Positions 28,986 to 36,921 of a DNA stretch of 64,000 nucleotides are shown piece after piece. The position numbers were made by a program, and so were the translations under genes. This DNA comes from Planctomycetota bacterium (lineage in GTDB: Bacteria; Planctomycetota; Phycisphaerae; Phycisphaerales; Phycisphaeraceae): contig JAPLMQ010000312.1 of assembly GCA_026386955.1 (NCBI GenBank), positions 48,405 through 112,404 on the forward strand, written 5' to 3'. The notes beneath the pieces are model-generated. The model worked only from the letters and a program-made list of their open reading frames with translations, was not told the DNA's origin and made no database searches. Position 1 is the first letter of the stretch; each line of letters opens with the position of its first letter.

Positions 28986-29621
28986 ATGCCGCACGCCCAC
29001 CCATCATCCCGGCACAATCGAAGTCGCGTGCATGCGTTGATCGCGTCCCGTTTGGCGCTCGTCATTTTCTTCATTGTGGTCTTCTGGCCGACGCCCGGGC
29101 TTGCTATCGGATTGAGCGATTACACGCTGCCGATAGATTCGCGCTACCAAATCTGCCAGGCGAATGGCCTTGATGTCGTGCTAGCCAAGACCGATGGCAA
29201 AATCGTCTTGCGTCCCCGTGATCATCCCGCGCTTGGGCCGATTTTTGAATATGTCGTCACACCATCGTTCATCTTCACGCGACACTACGGCCGCACACCC
29301 CGAAACGACTTTCCTGGCGACACATTTGAAAACGTAGATAGAAACAGCGTGTTCCTGTGCATCACCCGAAAAGAGGATGGTCTTGTCACCGGACCCTTTA
29401 GCCAAAGCGATTTCGACTCTGAGCCTGCGGTCAAGAACACTGGGGCAATATCGTGGCGGAAGCTTGAAAACCCCAGCAATGTCGTGCCCTCGTTCGGTCT
29501 CATCGATTTCGTTGAAGGTTATCTGGCGTACACCGCCGTGGCCGCCTCGGTACTCGCGCTTAGTTTGTTCATTGTCCTCAAGGCGCGGGCAGGCGGGCGG
29601 CAGCCTACCCGGTCATCGTGA
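28986..29621 (+). CDS. Hypothetical membrane-anchored protein, atypical composition
   Basis: 211 residues from ATG 28986; a TTG at 28962 is an alternative. A hydrophobic segment near residues 20-42 (LALVIFFIVVFW) is a signal or anchor, followed by an extracytoplasmic domain (DYTLPIDSRYQICQANGLDVV, ENVDRNSVFLCITRKEDGL) and a C-terminal transmembrane helix (AVAASVLALSLFIVLKARAG) with a short basic tail. I do not recognise the family. GC content and third-codon GC are visibly lower than in any neighbouring gene, which suggests recent transfer. The C-terminal coding part overlaps, on the opposite strand, a possible 62-codon frame (29519-29707). Confidence 0.6.
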   Translation: MPHAHPSSRHNRSRVHALIASRLALVIFFIVVFWPTPGLAIGLSDYTLPIDSRYQICQANGLDVVLAKTDGKIVLRPRDHPALGPIFEYVVTPSFIFTRHYGRTPRNDFPGDTFENVDRNSVFLCITRKEDGLVTGPFSQSDFDSEPAVKNTGAISWRKLENPSNVVPSFGLIDFVEGYLAYTAVAASVLALSLFIVLKARAGGRQPTRSS

Positions 29622-29707
29622 CCTTGAAACAGGGCGTCGATAAGCCGACTTCGCTCGCCGCATCGCTCGCAAATCACCAACGGTGAAATCGGCTCGCGTG
29701 GGGTCAT
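29519..29707 (-). CDS. Possible small zinc-ribbon-like protein
   Basis: A 62-codon frame that starts 21 nt after the stop of the kinase fragment at 29728, with GGGGAG upstream of its ATG. The protein has a CxxC pair (ICERCGERSRLI) and a third Cys. It overlaps the end of the plus-strand gene by about 100 bp, so one of the two may be spurious. No homology is recognised. Confidence 0.2.
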   Translation of the reverse strand: MTPREPISPLVICERCGERSRLIDALFQGHDDRVGCRPPARALRTMNKLSASTEAATAVYAR

Positions 29708-29727
29708 TTCATCTCTCTCCCCGCCGC

Positions 29728-30861
29728 CTAATCCCCGCCCCGCCCCGGGCCGAGGATCGCCGAGAGCAGTTGGTCGGACGGGCCGTCCTTGCTGAGGTAG
29801 GCGGCGGCGCCGGCGCGGCGCATGGCGGAGGCCATGTCGGGGTCGTGGTGCATCGAGAGGCCCAGGACTCGCAACGTGGGCATCTCGGCGACGAGGCGGC
29901 GGGTGGCCTCCACGCCGTTCATCCGCGGCATCGAGGCGTCCATGATGACCACGTCGGGGCGCATGCGCCGGGCCATGTCGAGCGCCTCGACCCCGTCGCC
30001 GGCCTCCCCGATGATGTGGACGCGGTCGTGCCGGGCCAGGACGGAGCGGAGCCCGTCGCGCACGATCTTGTGGTCGTCGGCGATGAGGACTCGCACCGGG
30101 CCCGCCGGAAGGAGAGAGGCGGCGGGCTCGCGCGCCGGCGCACCGAATACCTGCGCGGGGGCGATGACCTCGCGCGTCGCGGCGGGGATGCGAAGGCAGA
30201 CGCGCGTCCCGCGGCCGGGCCCGCTGTCGATCTCCAACTGCCCATCGAGCATGACGGCCCGTTCGCGGATGTTGGTCAGCCCGAAGTGCCCCGTGCGGAG
30301 CGACATCGCGAGGCGCTGCACGCCGCTGTGCTTCGCCGCGTTGAGCAGGAACTCGCGGGCGGCCCGGTAGAAGAAGACTCGCAGGTCCTCGCTCGCCGGC
30401 TCGGCGTCCGCATGCACGTCGAGCTCCAGCGTGATCCTGTGCTGCTCCAGCCCCCAGCGGGCCAGCCACTCCAGCGCGGCGGTCAGGCCCGAATCGTAGA
30501 GGATCGGCGGGCTCAGCTCGGCCGTGAGCGAGCGCGACGCGGCGATCGATTCGGTCAGGAGCCGGTGGATCTCCTTGAGGTCGACCTCGTCCTGCGCCTC
30601 CCCGGTCTTGCCCTGGGCGATCCCCACGCGGAGCTTCGCGGCGACGAGCAACTGCTGGAGGTGGTCGTGCAGGAGCTGGGCGAGGCGCTTGCGCTCGCGC
30701 TCCTCGGCACGGGTCAGCTCCGAGGCCAGGACGCGCAGTTGGTCGGTGCGGTCGCTCGCCTCGGCCGTCCGCTGGGTGATGCGGTCGTCGAGCGAGGCGT
30801 TGAGGTTGCGAAGCGTCTCCTCGGCGGTCTTCTGGGTGGTGACGTCGCGGCAGGTCAGCAC
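29728..30861 (-). CDS. Histidine kinase/receiver fragment, 3' part of a disrupted gene
   Basis: 377 residues from a GTG. In the same frame as the PAS fragment upstream; only a TGA at 30991-30993 separates them, and the 43 codons between still encode PAS-domain sequence (GHAIIASYSGSPARDGAGQI). Contents: a coiled linker; a HisKA_3-type phosphoacceptor (ERKRLAQLLHDHLQQLL); an N-box (REFLLNAAKHSG); and a C-terminal receiver with acidic pair ADDHK, phosphoacceptor Asp in VIMDASMP and Lys in YLSKDG. The ATPase domain lacks the D-box (DxGxGF) segment: LAMSLRTGHFGLTNIRERA joins directly where about 25-30 residues are expected. The receiver looks intact. There is no DNA-binding domain. Confidence 0.8.
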   Translation of the reverse strand: MLTCRDVTTQKTAEETLRNLNASLDDRITQRTAEASDRTDQLRVLASELTRAEERERKRLAQLLHDHLQQLLVAAKLRVGIAQGKTGEAQDEVDLKEIHRLLTESIAASRSLTAELSPPILYDSGLTAALEWLARWGLEQHRITLELDVHADAEPASEDLRVFFYRAAREFLLNAAKHSGVQRLAMSLRTGHFGLTNIRERAVMLDGQLEIDSGPGRGTRVCLRIPAATREVIAPAQVFGAPAREPAASLLPAGPVRVLIADDHKIVRDGLRSVLARHDRVHIIGEAGDGVEALDMARRMRPDVVIMDASMPRMNGVEATRRLVAEMPTLRVLGLSMHHDPDMASAMRRAGAAAYLSKDGPSDQLLSAILGPGRGGD

Positions 30862-30990
30862 GGCGTAGAGGATCTGCCCCGCGCCGTCGCGCGCGGGCGA
30901 GCCGCTGTAGCTGGCGATGATGGCGTGCCCGGTGTCGAGCCGGCGGGCCCGCAGCTCCAGGTGCCCGAAGCGCTCCCCGCGCAGGACGCG

Positions 30991-30993
30991 TCA
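30991..30993 (-). other. In-frame TGA splitting a sensor kinase gene
   Basis: The frame reads FADWPL, TGA, then RVLRGERFGHLELRARRLDTG with no frame change. This is a standard PAS sequence (WPLxRxLRGE) in which the stop replaces one residue. TCA (Ser) or CGA (Arg) would need one base change. It could be a real nonsense mutation or a base error. Confidence 0.85.
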
Positions 30994-33048
30994 GAGAGGC
31001 CAATCCGCGAAGGGGACCACGTTGCCGTCGAGGTCTCGCAGCTCCCAGACCTTGGTCAGCGAGCCGGCGAGCATGGTGAAGTCGGCCTCGCTGGCGAAGC
31101 CGTGCAGGGCGAGGAAGGTGGGGTTTTGGCAGTAGATGCGCCCCTGGGTGTCGGCGATCACCAACCCGTCGTTCATGGCGGCGACGACGGCTTCGAAGCG
31201 GGCGAGGTCGTGCTCGGTGGCGACGCGGGCGAGGTCGAGGGCTCGCTCGGCCGCCTGTTGCCGGCGGATGTCCCGCCCGATCGCCGCCAGGCTCACCGGC
31301 TTGCCCGAGCGCGGGTCGTCGATCCGGAACAGGTCCCACGTCACCGCCAGCGGCTCGCCGGTCTTCTGATGCCGCAGCCGGAACGGGCCGGCCCACCGCC
31401 CCGACTTGGCGACCTCGGGCAGCATCTTGCTCTGCACCTCGGGCAGGTCTTCGGGGAGGAACAGGTCCTCGATCTGGAAAACCCGCCCCGTGTCGCCGTG
31501 GGCGAGCCCGATCAGCGCCCTGCCCGCGGGGTTGAGGTAGCTCACGCTGTGGTCGGTTTCGATGACGGCGACGAGGTCCGCCGCGCGCTCGACCAGCCCC
31601 GCGAGATGGCGGACCTGCCCCCGGGCGAGCCGATGGTCGGTAACGTCCGTCGTGAAGACGCTCAACCCCTCGCCCGAGGGATAGACGTGGACCTCAAACC
31701 ACCGCCCGGGGCGGATGGCCCCCTCGGCCTCGAAGCGCTCGACCACGCCCTCGCTCATCGCCCGGCGGTAGTGGCGCTCGAACTCCGTTCCCAGCGCCTG
31801 CGGGAAAAGCTCCCAGAAATTCCGGCCCAGCACCTGCTCGCGCGGCTTGCCGAAGACGCGCTCGGCGTGCGTGTTGAGGTGCGTGACTCGCCATTCGCGG
31901 TCGAGCGAGAAAAACGTGTCGGTCATCGCGTCGAGCACCACGCCCAGCCGCCGGCTGGCCAGGTTCAGGTCTTCGCGGGCGACGTCCTCCGCGCTCATTG
32001 CGGTGAAAAGCTCCAACACGCAGTCGATGCGCCCCTCGGCGTCGCGGATCAGGGTGGAGATGCAATGGGCCCGGCATTCACCGCCGTCCTCGCGGCGGAA
32101 GCGCCTCCGCGCCCCGCCCTCTGCCCGGCGCTCGGATGCGTGAAGGTCTTCGGGGAAGGCGAAATCCGTGGCCGGACGCCCGATCATCGCGCCCGGAGTC
32201 GAGCCGAGCATCGCCGCCATCGGCGCGTTGGCGTGGAGCGTCACGCCCGCGGGGTCGGTCACCCAGACGCCTTCGTTCGTCGCCTCGGCCAGGCCGCGGT
32301 ACCGCTCCTCGCTCTGGCGCAGGGCGGCCTCGGCGAGCCTGCGCCGGGTGACGTCGACGTGCGACACGACCGCTCCGCTCCCGTCGGAGAGGCGGGTGAC
32401 GGTCTTGTGGAACCAGCGCTGCCGCCCCTCCGCGGGACTCGCGTATTCCTGCGTGAAGCCGGTGACCGCGCCCTCGAGGACCGATTCGATGCCCGCCAGC
32501 GCCACCCGCACATCGGGCTCCTGGGCGTCGGCGCAGATCCGTCGGAGGTTGAGGTAGTTGGCCCCCACCGTGCATTGGGCCAGGGGCGTGCCGCGGTTTT
32601 CGGCGGCGAACCGGTCCCAAGCCTCGTTGACCTGCACGATCGTCCCGTGACAGTCGAGCACAGCGACCCGTCCGGGCATGGCGTTGAGCAGCACCGGATT
32701 CACGCGGGCCCGCGCGACGGAGTCGCGATCGCGGGAACGCACCTGCAACACCGCGCCCTCGTCCGCGGGATGGAGCGCCAACGACCAGCCTCCGTCGGGT
32801 CCGGAACCGCTGACCTCGAACGAATCGGGGGTTCTCCGCTCGAAGGCTTGCCGCCATCGGAGCAGGTCGCCGCCGGAGAGCGCGGGCCCCAGCCGCGTCT
32901 CGATCGACTTCCCCAGCAGCGTCCGCGCGGGCAGGCCCAGGAATGGGCAGTCGCCGTGGCTGACGCGCGTCACGCGGCCTTGGGAATCCACCGTCAGGAA
33001 TAAATCGCCCGGCTCAGGCTGTCGCCGGACGGGCTGCGATTGGCTCAT
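30991..33048 (-). CDS. Multi-PAS sensor fragment, 5' part of a disrupted gene
   Basis: 685 residues from ATG 33048 (MSQSQPVRRQPEPGD). About six consecutive PAS/PAC modules: near 10-105, 115-235 (LDCHGTIVQVNEAWDRFAAEN), 245-360 (RYRGLAEATNEGVWVTDPAG), 365-475 (TDTFFSLDREWRVTHLNTHAE), 485-610 (IETDHSVSYLNPAGRALIG) and 625 to the stop. No transmembrane helix or signal peptide is visible, so it would be a soluble sensor. The C terminus is cut inside the last PAS domain by the TGA at 30991; without it the protein would be about 1,105 residues, ending in the kinase and receiver domains annotated at 29728-30861. Confidence 0.85.
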   Translation of the reverse strand: MSQSQPVRRQPEPGDLFLTVDSQGRVTRVSHGDCPFLGLPARTLLGKSIETRLGPALSGGDLLRWRQAFERRTPDSFEVSGSGPDGGWSLALHPADEGAVLQVRSRDRDSVARARVNPVLLNAMPGRVAVLDCHGTIVQVNEAWDRFAAENRGTPLAQCTVGANYLNLRRICADAQEPDVRVALAGIESVLEGAVTGFTQEYASPAEGRQRWFHKTVTRLSDGSGAVVSHVDVTRRRLAEAALRQSEERYRGLAEATNEGVWVTDPAGVTLHANAPMAAMLGSTPGAMIGRPATDFAFPEDLHASERRAEGGARRRFRREDGGECRAHCISTLIRDAEGRIDCVLELFTAMSAEDVAREDLNLASRRLGVVLDAMTDTFFSLDREWRVTHLNTHAERVFGKPREQVLGRNFWELFPQALGTEFERHYRRAMSEGVVERFEAEGAIRPGRWFEVHVYPSGEGLSVFTTDVTDHRLARGQVRHLAGLVERAADLVAVIETDHSVSYLNPAGRALIGLAHGDTGRVFQIEDLFLPEDLPEVQSKMLPEVAKSGRWAGPFRLRHQKTGEPLAVTWDLFRIDDPRSGKPVSLAAIGRDIRRQQAAERALDLARVATEHDLARFEAVVAAMNDGLVIADTQGRIYCQNPTFLALHGFASEADFTMLAGSLTKVWELRDLDGNVVPFADWPL

Positions 33049-33531
33049 GGATCAAGACCCCCCGACATCCGGGCCTGCATCATCGGCTGCCGGAGACACG
33101 ACACGAAGAAACGGAATCGGGCGAGACCCTCGACATCAAATGATTGCCTTGGAGAGTCCGGAAATCCCGACGCTCGAAGACCATTCACCCCACATTCTCC
33201 TCGAACTCACCATCTTATCGGCTTGATCTTGCGGCACCCCAACTTTCTGTTCGGGTTTCATGCATCCGTCTTTCATCCAGTTTCCTCGCAACCTGAATTA
33301 CCCAAATCGCGGCAACTTGAACGTCTTCCATCAGAAGTAGCTGCGCCTCGCGTCCGATAGTGGTCGCACACGGGTTCACCCGATGGAGCGGTCGGTGACT
33401 GCCCGAGGCGCAGGACCCTGCCGCTCCGCCTCGCGCACGACCCGCCCCCGCGCTTTACCATGATCGTTCCGGCGTCGGGCTGGGTTCGGGCTTTGGGTTT
33501 CGGCATGGCTTCAGGGTTTCGAGGATCGATC
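33049..33531. other. Divergent intergenic region, nothing recognised
   Basis: 483 bp between the disrupted kinase gene (minus) and purK (plus). The middle part (about 33125-33345) is distinctly less GC-rich. It should contain both promoters, but I found no convincing hexamer pair, hairpin or coding frame. A purine riboswitch aptamer was considered for purK; I do not see its conserved loops. Confidence 0.45.
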
Positions 33532-34731
33532 ATGCACACGACGGCAGGCCCCGGGGCGCGCGACGCGCAGGGGCCCGAACTGCGAAGCGGGCGGCGGCTG
33601 GGGATCGCCGGGGGCGGGCAGCTCGCCAAGATGCTCGCCCAGGCGGCTGTCCCGATGGACGTCTCCGTGGCGGTCCTAGAGCGGGCCGACGGGTGCCCCG
33701 CCTCGGGCATCGCGCGCCCGTTCCTGGTGGGCGACTGGAACCAGCTCCCCGACCTCGAGCGCCTCGCGGCCCACTCCGACGTGGTCACCCTCGAGAGCGA
33801 GTTCATCGACGCCCCCGCGCTCGACGCTCTGGCGGCCTCGGGCGTGGCGGTCTACCCCCGCCCCGCGACGCTGCACATGATCCAGGACAAGTTCCTGCAG
33901 AAGCAGGCGCTCGCCGACGCGGGCCTGCCCACCGCGAAGTCGGTCGCCGTCGCCGACAAGAAGGCCGTGCTCGCCGCCGCCGCGGAGCTGGGCTGGCCCC
34001 TGCTGCTCAAGGCCAGGCGCAACGCCTACGACGGGAAGGGCAACGCCACGGTCCGATCCGACGCCGACCTCGACGCCGCCTGGGAGCGCCTCGGGGGCGG
34101 GCGCGTGGGCCTTTACGTCGAGCAGTTCTGCGACTTCGCCTCCGAACTGGCCGTGATGGTCACGCGCGGGCGCGACGGCACGATGGCGGTCTACCCCGTC
34201 GTCGAGACCGTGCAGCGAGACCACGTCTGCCACATCGTCACCGCCCCCGCGGGGGCCAGCCCGGCGATCTGCAGGACCGCGCAGCACATCGCCCGCCTCG
34301 CCGCCGAGGTGATCGACGCCGTCGGCACCGTCGGCGTGGAGATGTTCCTCACCCGCAGCGGCGAGGTGCTCGTCAACGAGCTCGCCCCGCGCGTCCACAA
34401 CTCCGGGCACTACACCATCGAGGCCTGCGCCTGCTCGCAGTTCGAGAACCACGTCCGGGCCGTGCTCGGCCTGCCCCTGGGCTCCCCCGAACTGGTCGTC
34501 CCCGGCGCGGCGATGGTCAACCTGCTCGGAGTGGAGCGAGGCCCGGCGATCGTCCACGGCCTGCCCGCCGCCCTCGCCGTCCCCGGGGCCCACGTCCACC
34601 TCTACGGCAAATCCACCGTCGCCCCTGGGCGTAAGATGGGCCACATCACCGCGCTGGGCGACACGCCGCAGGAAGCGGCCGCCAACGCGCTCCGCGCCGC
34701 CAAACTCATCCGCATCGGAGGCGAGCCTTGA
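33532..34731 (+). CDS. purK: N5-carboxyaminoimidazole ribonucleotide synthase
   Basis: 399 residues from ATG 33532 ([11 protein letters not shown]), preceded by GAGG at 7 nt. ATP-grasp enzyme: [17 protein letters not shown] at the N terminus, [76 protein letters not shown]. PurK converts aminoimidazole ribonucleotide, ATP and bicarbonate to N5-CAIR in purine synthesis. It is the first gene of a purK-purE pair, in the reverse of the common purEK order, and its stop overlaps the purE start (TTGA). Confidence 0.95.
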   Translation: MHTTAGPGARDAQGPELRSGRRLGIAGGGQLAKMLAQAAVPMDVSVAVLERADGCPASGIARPFLVGDWNQLPDLERLAAHSDVVTLESEFIDAPALDALAASGVAVYPRPATLHMIQDKFLQKQALADAGLPTAKSVAVADKKAVLAAAAELGWPLLLKARRNAYDGKGNATVRSDADLDAAWERLGGGRVGLYVEQFCDFASELAVMVTRGRDGTMAVYPVVETVQRDHVCHIVTAPAGASPAICRTAQHIARLAAEVIDAVGTVGVEMFLTRSGEVLVNELAPRVHNSGHYTIEACACSQFENHVRAVLGLPLGSPELVVPGAAMVNLLGVERGPAIVHGLPAALAVPGAHVHLYGKSTVAPGRKMGHITALGDTPQEAAANALRAAKLIRIGGEP

Positions 34732-35291
34732 AGCGAACCACGAAGAAGTCCCCCTCGACGAAGGACAAGAACCCCGCCCCGCTGGTGGGCATCATCATGG
34801 GCAGCGACTCCGACCTGGGCGTGATGCGCCAAGCGGCGGATGTCTGCGCCGCCTTCGGCGTTCCCTTCGAAGTGCGCGTCGTCTCCGCCCACCGCACCCC
34901 CGTCGACATGATCCGCTACGGACGCACCGCCCACCTCCGCGGCCTCAAGGTCGTCATCGCCGGCGCCGGCGGCGCGGCCCACCTCCCGGGCATGATCGCC
35001 TCGGTCAGCCCGCTCCCGGTCATCGGCGTGCCCGTCAAGGCCTCCTCGCTCGACGGCCTCGACTCGCTGCTCTCCATCGTGCAGATGCCCGCGGGCGTGC
35101 CCGTGGCGACCGTCTCGATCAACAACGGCCGCAACGCCGGCATCCTCGCCGTGCAGATCCTCGCCACCGCGGACGACGCGCTGCGCGAGAAGCTCGTCGC
35201 CTACAAGGCCGACCTGGCCCAGGCCTCCCGCGAGAAGAACCAGACGCTGGCGGAGCAGTTGACGCAGCCGGTGGCGGAGGCGAAGCGCTGA
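34728..35291 (+). CDS. purE: N5-carboxyaminoimidazole ribonucleotide mutase
   Basis: 187 residues with a TTG start at 34728 that overlaps the purK TGA; GGAGG at 34717-34721 supports it. Class I PurE motifs: [50 protein letters not shown]. The N terminus carries about 18 extra basic residues ([13 protein letters not shown]) before the usual start. PurE moves the carboxyl group of N5-CAIR to form CAIR, the step after PurK, so coupling of the two genes makes metabolic sense. Confidence 0.95.
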   Translation: MKRTTKKSPSTKDKNPAPLVGIIMGSDSDLGVMRQAADVCAAFGVPFEVRVVSAHRTPVDMIRYGRTAHLRGLKVVIAGAGGAAHLPGMIASVSPLPVIGVPVKASSLDGLDSLLSIVQMPAGVPVATVSINNGRNAGILAVQILATADDALREKLVAYKADLAQASREKNQTLAEQLTQPVAEAKR

Positions 35292-35380
35292 GGCGCTCTT
35301 GCGGGATGGGGCAATCCCTGACGATCGAGTCCGGGCAAGCTGCCCGTGTCCGAGAGACGAGAGCGCCCCTATCATCGTCC

Positions 35381-36160
35381 ATGACCCTCGCCTGCATTCG
35401 CCTGCGCGTTCGATCCTTTCGCGTCTCGGTCGTCTCGATTGTGCCACTTCTCATGGGTCTGGGCGTTGTCGGGTGCGCCGGGGCTTCGAAGCCCTCCGCC
35501 GCCGTGCTGGCTCCCCCTCGCGCCGCGCCGGCGGGGGATGCGACCCAGCCCCGAAGCGACGGCGCCGCCTCGGAGGGCCAAGACATGGGTAAGACCTTCA
35601 TGTTCCACGAGGCCAAGATGCCGCCGGGGTTTCCCGAGCCCGGGCCGGTCGGGAGCGTCGTCGTCAAGCGATACCCCGCATACCGGCACGCCCGCATCAC
35701 CCGCCTCGCGCGTCCCGAGGATGCCCAAGGCTCGCAGGACTCGATGTTCATGGGCCTGTTTCGCCACATCAAGAGCAACAAGATCGCGATGACCTCGCCC
35801 GTCGAGATGGAGTATGCGGAGGCCGACGCCGGCGCGACCGCTGCGAAGGACGATCGAGGCCCGCGCCTCGAATCGATGGCCTTCATGTACGGAGACCAGG
35901 CGATCGGGCAGCCGGGCGTGCAGGGCGAGATCGAAGTCGAGGACGTTCCGCCGATGCAGGTTCTTTCCCTGGCGGTCCGCGGGAGCTACGAGTCCAAGGC
36001 CTACGCCAAGGCGCTCGATCAGTTGCACGCTTGGTTGGCGGCGAACCCCGGGAAATGCCGCGTCGTCGGCCAGCCACGGTACCTGGGCTACAACAGCCCC
36101 TTCGTGCCATGGTTCCTGAGGCTTGGCGAGGTGCAGATCCCCGTCGAGGCGATGGATTGA
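35381..36160 (+). CDS. SOUL-family haem-binding lipoprotein
   Basis: 259 residues from ATG 35381 (MTLACIRLRVRS). A hydrophobic stretch ends in a lipobox (GVVGC, Cys 32), so it is a predicted lipoprotein. After a Pro/Ala-rich linker with an ATQP motif comes the SOUL domain: VVVKRYPAYRHARI, LFRHIKSNKIAMTSPVEMEY, VLSLAVRGSYESKAY, and the C-terminal RYLGYNSPFVPWFLRLGEVQIP. SOUL proteins bind haem or related tetrapyrroles weakly. It follows purE by 89 nt on the same strand and converges on the TspO gene; TspO also binds tetrapyrroles, which may be coincidence. Confidence 0.85.
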   Translation: MTLACIRLRVRSFRVSVVSIVPLLMGLGVVGCAGASKPSAAVLAPPRAAPAGDATQPRSDGAASEGQDMGKTFMFHEAKMPPGFPEPGPVGSVVVKRYPAYRHARITRLARPEDAQGSQDSMFMGLFRHIKSNKIAMTSPVEMEYAEADAGATAAKDDRGPRLESMAFMYGDQAIGQPGVQGEIEVEDVPPMQVLSLAVRGSYESKAYAKALDQLHAWLAANPGKCRVVGQPRYLGYNSPFVPWFLRLGEVQIPVEAMD

Positions 36161-36184
36161 TCCCGCCTCCCGAAGGGCTTTCCC

Positions 36185-36580
36185 TCACCGATTGCTCAGC
36201 GTGATGCTCACCTGCAGCACCGTCGCGACGCTCACCCACACGAAGTAAGGCAGCTGCGCCGCCGCGACCCACCGGAAATGGGGCCAGACCGCGACCGCCA
36301 GCCAGACGATGCTCGCCCAGACGAGCAGGATGTCGGCCGTCGCGAGGGGCAGGTTGCGCAGGCCGAACTGGATCGGCGTGAAGAGCAGGTTCGCGAGCAG
36401 GTTGATGGCGAACGGCAACGCCACCATCCAAGGGAGTTGCCCGCGCGCGGCCTTGAAGAAGACGAAGCCGAAGGTGACGACGATGACGGGGTAGAGGATG
36501 CGCCAGATGAGCCCGATGGTCGCCGGCGCGGGCGTCCACGAGGGCTTGTTCAGCGCGTTGTACCAGGTCATCCAATCCAT
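36185..36580 (-). CDS. TspO/MBR family tryptophan-rich sensory protein, short form
   Basis: 131 residues from ATG 36580 (MDWMTWYNALNKPSWTPAP). The WYxxLxKPxWTP motif that normally follows the first helix is here at the N terminus, so the protein has four membrane helices rather than five. Other conserved parts: FAINLLANLLFTPIQFGLRN and ADILLVWASIVWLAVAVWPHFRWVAAAQLPYFVWV. TspO binds porphyrins and lipids and modulates stress responses. Short versions lacking helix 1 occur in several phyla. Last gene of a minus-strand membrane-protein group (MFS, DUF1294, TspO). Confidence 0.85.
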   Translation of the reverse strand: MDWMTWYNALNKPSWTPAPATIGLIWRILYPVIVVTFGFVFFKAARGQLPWMVALPFAINLLANLLFTPIQFGLRNLPLATADILLVWASIVWLAVAVWPHFRWVAAAQLPYFVWVSVATVLQVSITLSNR

Positions 36581-36624
36581 GCGGGCAATGGTAGGCGCTC
36601 CGGCGGTCCAGTCGAGCCGGAGTC

Positions 36625-36912
36625 TCAATGCGATGTCCGTGCGTAGACGAAGCCCGCCCAACCCGCGATGTGCAGCAGCGCGATCGCGATGAAGACCGCC
36701 ATGAACGACCACTTGCGGTTCTTGTGGCGGAAGACGCGCTGGCCGACCAATGCCCCGGGGACTCCACCGAGAAGCTCAAAAACGTGCAGCGTCCGTTCGG
36801 GAATGCGCCGCTGTCCGAGCGAGGCCCGGCGCTTGTCGACGCCGTAGAGGAGGAACGTGACGACGCTCATGAACGCGTAGAGGCCGAGGACGAGCAAGAG
36901 CGGGATCGACAT
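36625..36912 (-). CDS. DUF1294 family membrane protein
   Basis: 95 residues. It matches DUF1294: LLYGVDKRRASLGQRRIPERTLHVFELLGGVPGA and the basic block RVFRHKNRKWSF between two or three transmembrane helices (LLLVLGLYAFMSVVTFLL; MAVFIAIALLHIAGWAGFV). Function unknown. It begins 9 nt after the stop of the MFS transporter gene, so the two are almost certainly cotranscribed. Confidence 0.9.
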   Translation of the reverse strand: MSIPLLLVLGLYAFMSVVTFLLYGVDKRRASLGQRRIPERTLHVFELLGGVPGALVGQRVFRHKNRKWSFMAVFIAIALLHIAGWAGFVYARTSH

Positions 36913-36921
36913 GGGCGAAGT

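Noticed and set aside
30991..30993. Selenocysteine or Trp decoding of the in-frame TGA
   Set aside because: The position is not a Cys, Sec or Trp site in PAS domains, no SECIS-like hairpin was evident just downstream, and a second lesion in the same gene favours decay.
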